Below are positions 56,501 to 64,000 of a DNA stretch of 64,000 nucleotides, piece after piece. Made by a program: the position numbers and the translations under genes. The stretch is from Owenia fusiformis. Its lineage: Eukaryota; Annelida; Polychaeta; Sabellida; Oweniidae. Where the stretch lies: positions 1,743,730 through 1,807,729 of the forward strand of contig CAIIXF020000007.1 in NCBI GenBank assembly GCA_903813345.2, written 5' to 3'. The first letter of the stretch is position 1. Each line of letters starts with the position of its first letter. The notes beneath the pieces were generated by a model. The model did not search any database. It was not told the DNA's origin and saw nothing but the letters and a program-made list of their open reading frames with translations.

Positions 56501-59500
56501 AATCTTTCCTATATTATCTAATCTATCACCCCCCCCCTATTAAGCCCATTCATTCTACCTGACAAAGAAACATCTTTGTATTTATATTATATTATAACAT
56601 TAATCTATTCTTTCTACTTCCTAGATTTGAGTCCCTGACCAACTGGGCTCCATTCACTCTACTAGGCAAGGACACACACATAGATCTTGGTAAAATCCGC
56701 CACTCTATGTTGGACCAGGAAATAGATAAAGTAGAGACTGCTGTAGCTAAGGATGAGGAGGCTGCGTTGCTTAACCCCAAAGATTATGTACCCAAATGTG
56801 AGTTATAGGTTATTGTATTTAGTTACTTTGGATTTAAATGGTTTGAAATATTTTAAATTGTTCATTTCTTAGTGTTGTATGTTTTAATATATCTACATGA
56901 AAGAACACATATTGTGTGTTCTGAAAGCTGCATTTTATATAAAATTGGTAGGCAATTTTGTTGTACTATTGAAATTATCTTAAGTTCTTGTTGATCATGT
57001 AACTTATTTTGAATTGAGGATGAACTATTTCATAATGAAATAGGTTTCCAATAAATTGCTTTTATTACTTTTGACTTGAATAGATCAGAGGGTACATTGT
57101 GCTTAAGAAATCTTGTATTTGATTTGATTGTGCCTCATGGGATCTATCACATACATAGTAGTACCTTCTTTATGCAACACACTACATTACGATGCAATAC
57201 CAAGCAAGACAATACAATGCAATACAATACAGTAGAAATATAATACAATGCAATATCATACCCTGCAATGCAATACAATACAGTAAATATAAAATACCTT
57301 ACAATACAATGTAATACCTTAAATTAAAAAATTAAATCATGTGATGCAATATAATACAATACAATAATTGTATTCCAGTGCCAAGTCATGAGGAGAAACT
57401 CAGTTCTTTACAAGACATCTTGGTTCAGATTTTAGTGCAACATTCTGACAAACCAGATGCTCTCCATACCCTTATAAGACTGGTAAGTTAGAAATGTATA
57501 TGTATGTAATGTACATGCTTATGAAGTTTTATTTACAGAAACAATTTTGTCATTTATAAATTCCTGATTTTCGCAGAAGTAATGGAGACATGTTTTCAGG
57601 TATAACTCGTAAAGTCTTGACTGAATAGTGGTTTTCCCATATCATAAAATATAGGGTATATATATTTTTTTTTGTCAGATATTGATAGGAACTTGAATCG
57701 AGAAAAGTAAGTGTGCATGAAACAATTATAAGATCTTGAAAAAGACCAATTTCACAGCATGTTTTTGGGTTTGTTTCACATTCTCACTAAAACTGCATGT
57801 GAAATGATATGTTATTTTTAAGCAGACTTCTGCATGTATGATAAAATCCAAAACACTTTTGAAACGTGCCATTCAATATGTTCACATTTCAAAAGCATTT
57901 TTGAAGATGTATGAAATTAGGCATTTTTAGCTAATTATCATCTTGGTTTTGCCTAAGTTTTGGCATAATCAACACAGGAATCAACACTTACATATACAGT
58001 ATTTATTATTCAGTTTCAGTGATAAATGCACAATATATAAATACAAGACGTTCACATTATTTCTTAGGAACACTGAATGTTATTCTCATTTCCTCACTTT
58101 TCTACATTACATGTATTAGTCCTCTTGTATTCACTTTGCACCTTTCATAGATAATGTATCGTCACAATTATTTATGTCACCGCCATAAGTGGTGACATAT
58201 TATTATTGCCTCCAATTTTTTTGTGGACAGTGTTTGGCGGTTGGCGGTTGGCATATGGCGGGCATTTTGCATGTTATTGCCTTGTTTAGTCTTGCTCCAA
58301 GACCCTTATGTTCCCCCATTTCCTAATTATGACAGACTGAGAGGGAATGGGAGAATATGTATACCTGGTCTTGATGCAAGACTAACATTGGCAATCAGGT
58401 TCAGGACAATATGTCCATGTAAGCCTTATATGGTACTGTATTTGTCCAAGACTTCTTGTTTACTTCTTGGGGAAATATCCATAAAGTGAGGTAGACACAT
58501 GTATACATAGTGCCCTTAAATAGATGGCCAAAGTCATAAGCTTCTTTCTTGGGCATGGGTCATACATGTTGACGTTGAGCTGGCACAATTCTGTTGTCCA
58601 AATCAAGAATGGGTTGAATTCAATAACAATAGGAACTAACTAATCTTGCCTCACTAGGTTACATATATCCCACTACTTGTTTGGAATTCACCCGATTCAC
58701 TGATCTCATATCACATGACATTTGTAGCTGGATGACAGCTTGAAGAGACTCCACAATCCTGAACTGAACACAGTTCATAGGCAACTTCCTGAAGCGATCA
58801 ATGACAGCAAGTCTGCGTTGACTCTCCTGCAGTTCTTAGACTTCCAGTTCCAGTCTAAGGAGGAAGACCTCACCAAGCCATTCATGATCTTCCCCTACCA
58901 TGATGATGAACATCTTGTGTCTGCTTCATATGAGTGCCTCAAAGCTTGCAGTGGTCAGTATATGTTGTGATTTCAGGAGGGGGCTTGTTACACAGAAGGG
59001 GAGGGGGATATGGAGGTCTGGTTTGGTTCCGGGGGTTTGATTTACATCTGAGGGAGTTATATCATTTTTATGCACAGAGACAATCGCATATTTTTGGATA
59101 AATCTCATTTATTTGAATAGATGGAAAGATTAGTATATTTAAATTGTTAGTTTTAGAGATCTTTTAAATCTTTTTTGAAATCCTTCAGTTACGCTTTTCA
59201 GCGACATTTTCAACCATCAAATTATGCTCTGTCTTTGACCCCTATTGCCTATTGGCCTATTGCGAAACTATTTTATGTATGAACTGTATTGATTCATTTC
59301 ATTTCTCTCACTTGTAATTCAGATATTCTATCCAATGAGGAGTGCATGCGAGCAGTAGTTGAGCTGTTCCCCATCTCTCAGCATACTATATCTCAACTCA
59401 TTGATGTGGTAAGTGCCCTGTACATAAAATGAGTCTGAACTAAGATGATGCTCTGTTCATAAAATGAACTAAAGTGATATTAAGAATACATTACAATATT

Positions 59501-62500
59501 TATTGATGTCATATGTAATTTAGGATTTAAGTAAGTTGTTGCTACTATCCTTCTTTCCAGAATTATAGATATAGATTAATAATGTCAGCATTGTGCACAC
59601 TTTGCATGGTTATACTGTTTTCCAATTGGTCAAAAGTGACAATGAATGTCTTGCTGTAAATGAATAAATGGCAACACATTATTATCCCAACGAACGAAGT
59701 TCGGTAGGGATATAGTGAAGCCCTCCGTCCGTCAGTCCGTCAGTCAGTCCGTCAGTCAGTCCGTCAGTCCGTCCGTCCGTCCGTCCGGAAGATAACTCAA
59801 ATACTAGTTGACGGATTTTCTTCATATTTAGTGGAAAGATGTATATTGGTGAATAGTTGTACGCAAAAAAAAAGATTTTTCAAGATGGCCGCCGCTTTAA
59901 AAATGACGGGACTTTTTCGCAAAAACCATAAATTTTTCATTCTAAACCAAAGTAATTAATATTATTGTTTGAAATTTTGGTAGTATATTCGCAACATCTA
60001 TCTATTTCACATATTTTCCGTGTTTTTCATCCTGACCCCCAGGGGCTGTGTATGGGGGGTCAGGAAAACAGTATTTTTCGCTAATTTTTAGATCTTTCTG
60101 AAGTATAGCTTTATTATACTCAAATGAAAGGCAATTAAGAGTAGATTGCAAATATTGTATCTTTTTTCTGATTCGAGCCTCGTAAAATTCAAAATGGCCG
60201 TCTAATATACGATTTCGCAATAATTTTTCGATCCCTTCAAAGTATGGCTATATTATGCTCAAATTGAAGGAATTTTGGAGTAGATCACAATTATGGTATT
60301 ATTCTTCAGATTTGTACCTCAGAAAATTCAAAATGGCTGCTTTGCAGGAATTCGCAATTCTAAAATTTAAATTTTTCAATTTTAACCAAAGTAATGAGTA
60401 TAATTGATTGGAATTCGGTAATTAATATTTTGTTCGTTGGGATTTGCTACTCCGCGGAGTTGCCATTGTCTAGTTCTAATTATTTGTTATTCATTTTCAT
60501 TTTTAGCTTGCAATCTCTAAGCATGCACAGGAAGTACAGCTGAAGGTGTCTGACCTGACAGTGCGCCCTCTATGGAACAAGAAGGAGACTAGAGCTCTCC
60601 TCACAGCTATTGGTTTCCAGCAGATTGGAATCATCCTTAACTTTTGCAGCATAAGCAAAAATAAGTATGTGTTCTACATTAGATTAGAATTGACTGTTTC
60701 AAATAGACCAGCAGTTTGAGGAGGAGATCATTGAGATTTGGTATAAGGTACAAATGGCATTCACATTTATTAGCCTAGTTCTAACTTATTCCCTCAAAAT
60801 GGTGAATGCAGGTTTTGACTTTGGAATATAATCGCTTATTGGACTAAGCAACTGGTCTTTTTGTACAATTTAAAGTATTGGCTACACGTCTGTCTATTTT
60901 ATTCCTTGCTGATTTGTTTTAGGGTTCTCCAGTCTGCCTGCCTCCAACTGTTGCTGTCCCTGTCAACCAGTAAGAGTAATGTACTGCTTCATAAGCTAGA
61001 CGTCACTCTACTCGGCACAGGTGGTGTAGAAAAGCGGTCTCACCCAGGGGGTGATAACCGTACGCTGCCTACCTTAACCCCTGTAATGTTGCCTCGAAAC
61101 CAGGTAGACTAGTTTTCCAGGTTTAGTCAAGCAATCAAGTGGTATCAAAAGTACTAAAAATGGTTTCTTAGACTCTCCCAATAAGAACTTCAAATCATAT
61201 AGCAAATTAATGCTGAGTATTTCATTTCAACCAAAAATTACAATATTGAGGATAATTTAGCAGCAAAATAACCAACCCACAGTGAAACCTGTCTAAGTGG
61301 ACTACATTAGGTACCTCTAAAAAGTGTTCCACTTTGGTGATGTTCATTTAACATTAAGTAAATTGGTCTTGAAACTCTGAAGTGTTCCACTAGCAGAGGC
61401 GTTCCACTTTACAGGTTTTACTTTGTAACAGTATTATTGTTATATCCTCCACATACATGTATATCTTTCATAAGGATATTAGTGTAATTCGAAGGATATT
61501 GCACTGCTTTAGTCAGGATAGGTCTTCACATTCTCTCTATAATTTGTTTTTCAGTTGCGTCTAGCTACCCCCTGGATGAGTTCCATTGAGTTGGGGGAAG
61601 AGATGAGGGACAAAATAAAACTAGCTGACAGGTAAATTATATGGTGGTTTTAAATGTGAATCTCACACTAACTTTACGTGAGCCTTGATCTGTTTCCAGC
61701 CTTACGTTTATTCAAAGTGCTGAAGTGTCATTTGCTTTGTTGTTGCAAAATAGCATAAGGCCATAGGAAGAAGATTCTTTGTTTTGCGTCCCCTTGCTTG
61801 CACGATTTTGAATAAATTAGAAAAAACAAACACATCCAAATAGCAATCACAAGGGTCTGAAAGTACCATCGCATTTCGTTCAATCAGAATCAGACGAAAT
61901 GGCGGATAATCTGAGGTGCGTCAAAATTGACAGTGTTATTGATTACTTTGGCAAACATTGTGTATTTTCTTATTTTTTACTTTTGAATAATAGCTATGTT
62001 TAAATATATTGTATAAAATGTATAGATATGACGTGTTTGTAATCACTGCAAATTAGTATGTCATCCCTTTTTATGCCCATAAAATGTATACTTTTCTCAG
62101 CAAACAAGTTTGTGTTTTTTCTTGAGTTTGTGTTTGTTTTCCTTGTACCCTTGCATGATTTGGATTTTGCCAGGACGCAAAACAAAAAAATCTACTTCTT
62201 ATGGCCTAATATAAATATAAAATCTGATATTATATGTTTTCCTAAAAGTATATAAAAATCCAATTTACCATGGGCTTTACCAATCGGCTTATATGTTTTT
62301 TATTATTACAATATTGTAAGAAAAATGTCACAGCATATCACATTTATTATGCCATGTTGTTGGAAAAATTACAATTTATAATGTAACATTTTCATTCACT
62401 AAATATGAACAATAATTGTACCATATTGTTTCAGTGAAGGTGAGTTGTACATGAAGTTGAGACAGGAGTATCAGAGGGCAAAGACGTGGCACCAACTTAC

Positions 62501-63419
62501 TATTGGAGCACAGGTACATATAGATATTATTATTATATTATAAAACCTTTGTCAGGGCAACAGCATGTGTCTCTATGTATTGGGTTCTACTTAGCAAGTG
62601 TTCCACTTACAGAGGTTCATGTAAACCAAGTCAATGGATTATGGAACTCTAAAAAGTGTTCCACTTGCTAAGATGTTCTACCAGTGATAAGTTTTACCAA
62701 ATAGAGTGTGAATGCTTGTGGAACCAGCTGGGTTTTTATGATGGCAACTGTTTGTTATAATGTGAATGGTATTGGTAATGGAGCATCTCTGAACTGTGTT
62801 CAAATTATAGGGGTGTCCACATTGTACAGCATTGCTAAAGTATCAATTTCACTCTTGTTCACCTGAATTGTTTCCCCTGAAAATATCATTTACTATAATT
62901 CTACATTAATGAGGATAATTTAATACATCTTGGAATCTGTTATTCATCAAATGAAAGCCTGAAATGTTCATAAAAAATAAAAAACTTTCATTGATTGAAA
63001 ATATGGAAACATCCGTACCACTTCATCTTTGTGGAGACTGCACTCATGTGCTAATCTAAAGAACATTTAATGAAGTAGAACATGTAGAAGCTACGTTTAA
63101 ATACGTTTTATCCTAGCAGGGTTAATTCACTCTACTTCCAATAATCAATAAATCATCTTTTTCACTTCAGGGTGGTGAAATTTTGGATAAGGTTGGCCGA
63201 CCTCGTACTACAACTCCCAAGGTGAAGGTCAAACCAGGGTCAAGTGCCTCAAGAAACAGAGTCCCGATTAGCCACGTTGACACATTGACACTGCCAGAGA
63301 CTGCCCAGAGGAGGGACTACGCACAATATTTACTCAATGAAAGACTCAATAACATTAATATCAAACACAAAAATGATATTAAAAAGATTTACTTGCCCTA
63401 TGTGTCAAATTCATCCTAA
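43888..63419 (+). CDS. TTC28-like: TTC28-like protein: TPR repeats plus CHAT domain, 19 exons
   Basis: Exons: 43888-44003, 44640-44849, 47383-47554, 49013-49687, 50067-50328, 50569-50825, 51273-52455, 52634-52800, 53108-53320, 56309-56456, 56625-56797, 57379-57482, 58728-58953, 59323-59408, 60507-60664, 60923-61103, 61555-61631, 62435-62513, 63171-63419 (TAA). All 18 junctions have GT/AG and agreeing phases. The ATG at 43920 (purine at -3, G at +4) gives about 1567 residues. Any exon before 43888 would be non-coding if this start is right. Order: TPR pairs about 30-160, more TPR-like helices about 160-550, CHAT about 555-1120, C-terminal domain to 1567. Vertebrate TTC28 has the same order but is near 2500 residues with many more TPRs. 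It is implicated in midbody and cytokinesis functions; the role here is inferred only from homology. Confidence 0.9.
45091..45542 (-). repeat. Inverted repeat arm (partner at 41649-42100), in TTC28-like intron 2
   Basis: It reads as the reverse complement of 41649-42100, from TTGAATTCTCGAAATCG to GAATAAAAGTA. The minus-strand and plus-strand short frames in both copies are mirror images of each other, not genes. Confidence 0.85.
45543..46394. other. Intronic, no feature recognised
   Basis: Intron 2 of the TTC28-like gene. AT-rich, with no repeat or exon identified. Confidence 0.4.
46395..47220. mobile_element. Tc1-type MITE in TTC28-like intron 2
   Basis: The ends are CAGTAAAACCTG and its reverse complement CAGGTTTTACTG, flanked by TA (46393-46394 and 47221-47222). 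Internal tandem phrases CTCTGTAGGGAAAACCTATG recur. Related fragments lie at 61270-61440 and 62560-62700. No transposase. Confidence 0.7.
47624..48737. repeat. Bivalve-style dispersed element with tandem core, in TTC28-like intron 3
   Basis: Head AGCTCACATGGTGAGCTTTT then CGTCTGTCTGTCCGTCCGTC. The core has three imperfect copies of a roughly 340-360 bp unit (CCTCTGTCGATAGGATTCC at 47726, 48065 and, altered, 48425), each with a Q-poor ATGGCCGCCATTTTTGTCTC phrase. The tail CACCATGTGAGC is inverted to the head. Similar GTGAGCTATTGTAATC sequence recurs near 63664. Confidence 0.8.
49013..50825 (+). CDS. TTC28-like: TTC28-like exons 4-6: central TPR array
   Basis: Exon 4 (49013-49687, the longest TPR exon) has at least five helical repeats (YELSLCILEGAQKLE, HPEVAISLYQDCLAMS, THQAIVYYEKLAALEKD, GNLKNAVNHAQLYVS, YEQSLKYYKTYLQKC). 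Exon 5 (50067-50328) adds repeats ending YEQATECYGEMLKVA. Exon 6 (50569-50825) adds YSIFYYEEGCRLCEELGW and a further helix pair. The array has far fewer repeats than vertebrate TTC28. Confidence 0.88.
51273..53320 (+). CDS. TTC28-like: TTC28-like exons 7-9: CHAT domain
   Basis: Exon 7 (51273-52455) begins with the last helix before CHAT (EEALQCAEMSRHHF). It continues with the CHAT N-terminal strand region, VIIPDRELWHVPFHAL near 737, a 120-residue serine-rich insert, and GNPKLP. Exons 8 and 9 join inside the histidine strand to give VLHIATFGS (His near 1001). Exon 9 carries LVVLSCGYSS near 1048, the position of the catalytic cysteine strand in active CHAT proteases. CHAT belongs to the caspase-like clan CD. 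Whether this one is catalytic is uncertain because the cysteine is one residue off the usual LSAC spacing. Confidence 0.87.
53886..55775. repeat. GCGGGAC-rich element split by a foldback element
   Basis: CTGTCAA at 53886-53892 and TTGACAG at 55769-55775 are inverted ends. Just inside both ends lie many TTCGCGGGA and GGGACATTTA-type copies. The foldback element at 54586-55364 sits between the two halves. Element status rests on short ends only. Confidence 0.45.
54586..55364. mobile_element. Foldback element with 11 bp target duplication (Mutator-like)
   Basis: Two near-complementary arms, each about 370 bp, start GGTTTGTAGAAAAAACC and contain CCGGGTACCGGGTAG. The left arm has an extra insertion of about 100 bp. 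The flanks TTTTCTAGATA at 54575-54585 and 55365-55375 are a perfect 11 bp duplication, the length associated with Mutator-like transposons (9-11 bp). The central loop of about 150 bp has no coding frame. Confidence 0.8.
56309..63419 (+). CDS. TTC28-like: TTC28-like exons 10-19: end of CHAT and C-terminal domain
   Basis: Exon 10 (56309-56456) encodes the last CHAT strand and helix (GAQCVLSLAWSLPN). Exon 11 covers LTNWAPFTLLGKD. Exons 12-15 contain the TTC28-type helical C-terminal domain, with ALLTAIGFQQIG in exon 15 (60507-60664). Exons 16-18 are short and helical. Exon 19 (63171-63419) is basic and ends at TAA 63417-63419. Exons 12, 14, 17 and 18 are under 110 bp and are supported mainly by agreeing phases. 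Confidence 0.84.
57180..57375. repeat. Degenerate AATAC/CAATA microsatellite
   Basis: Runs of AATACAATGCAATAC-type pentamers over about 190 bp, ending just before the acceptor of exon 12 (57379). Confidence 0.8.
58165..58275 (-). repeat. Partial copy of the CACCACC/GGTGGTGACA repeat (reverse)
   Basis: TGTCACCGCCATAAGTGGTG then TGGCGGTTGGCGGTTGGC and GCATGTTATTGCCTTG are the reverse complement of the tail and head phrases at 14583-15240. It is a short deletion derivative in TTC28-like intron 12. Confidence 0.65.
59681..60475 (-). repeat. Dispersed 800 bp repeat, copy 2
   Basis: Reverse-orientation partner of 38518-39320, in TTC28-like intron 14. It begins ATTATCCCAACGAACGAAGT and ends TCCGCGGAGTTGCCATTGTC. 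It includes the same GACTGACTGACG minisatellite and CAAGATGGCCGCC phrase. It ends only about 30 bp before the acceptor of exon 15 (60507). Confidence 0.88.
61270..62700. repeat. Fragments related to the Tc1-type MITE
   Basis: AGTGAAACCTGTC near 61280 with ACAGGTTTTACTTTG near 61420, and CTAAAAAGTGTTCCACTTGC near 62650, resemble the ends and interior of the element at 46395-47220. They lie in TTC28-like introns 16 to 18. Confidence 0.5.
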
Positions 63420-64000
63420 GAAAATTGAAACTGATAGCAATGGATAGAATGGAGTACCAAAATACATGTAGTATGTTGATCTTAAGCATTATTTGTGAAA
63501 ATGTATACAATACAAGAAACGATCTAGAGACAGGGTTGAAACATCAAATTTTTTCATGTGAAACTGTTTAATAATTTGTTTTTTTTTACGTTGTCAGACA
63601 ATGAAGTTACGTTATCACTCATTCAGTGTTGAATGATCACAATCTACCTTTTTAATTCACATAGGTGAGCTATTGTAATCACCCACATGTTAGTTCTACG
63701 AAAAAATGGTATTCTGATATTTGAGCCAACCCCATAAAATGATTTCATGTAATCTGTGAGACAGATCATATTCAATTTATTTCACATGTATGATCTAACA
63801 TACTATATGTGCAGAATATACAGATGTAAGGAAATTGGTGATTAGACATCTATTGTTATTGGCTATGGCTTGTTACCTATCAATAAAATGCAGAATTAAA
63901 TGAGATATTCATGAGAAGACCAACGAATAATGCCAAACAAAAATGCCAAAAATGAGATTTTGTTGTGTTCCACAGTGTAAACCAAGGAGGATTGGCTCCC
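63420..64000 (+). other. 3' UTR region of TTC28-like gene
   Basis: Non-coding after the TAA. AATAAA at 63882-63887 is a plausible polyadenylation signal. Bases 63660-63690 (GGTGAGCTATTGTAATCACC) are a scrap of the dispersed family at 47624. Confidence 0.55.

Overview
The window is eukaryotic and AT-rich, with spliced genes separated by dense young and decayed transposons. Introns have GT/AG borders. There are no operons, and no rRNA or intact tRNA gene was seen. Several repeats (elements with GGTGAGCTTTTGCAATCGC ends followed by CCGTCTGTC runs, many ATGGCNGCCAT-bearing repeats, many MITEs) look like a marine lophotrochozoan, most likely a bivalve mollusc. That placement is inference.

Layout. 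Bases 1-6634 hold a minus-strand Ty3/gypsy retrotransposon with gag, a -1 frameshift signal, pol ending in a chromodomain, and its 5' LTR; its 3' LTR is not in the window. Only 12 nt beyond this LTR begins the first visible exon of a cytochrome P450 gene (plus strand, five exons, 6647-8823, C-terminal part only). Bases 8.9-26 kb are repeat-rich: a hAT-in-hAT-in-palindrome nest (10490-11454), a 46 x 3 = 138 bp higher-order satellite (12724-13455), a piggyBac-type MITE (19280-19971) and a three-level, possibly four-level, nest of inverted-repeat transposons (20008-25846). An intronless class A GPCR lies at 27654-29369. Bases 30274-35544 are a complete LTR element with apparently identical LTRs. 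It has a SCAN-like Gag, protease and integrase in Gmr1-like order but no reverse transcriptase, so it is a recent non-autonomous copy. Two short phase-compatible coding exons on the minus strand (37411-37509 and 14175-14276) suggest a coiled-coil gene whose intron would contain the GPCR.

From 43888 to 63419 a TTC28-like gene (TPR repeats plus a CHAT domain) can be assembled from 19 exons whose splice phases all agree. It gives about 1567 residues from the proposed ATG at 43920. Its introns contain a Tc1-type MITE, a long foldback element with an 11 bp target duplication, and one of two copies of an 800 bp dispersed repeat.

The three host genes (P450, GPCR, TTC28-like) have no evident joint function. 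The dominant theme is transposon biology: programmed frameshifting, a retroelement landing beside a splice acceptor, nested insertions with intact target duplications, and a recently mobilised truncated Gmr1-like element.
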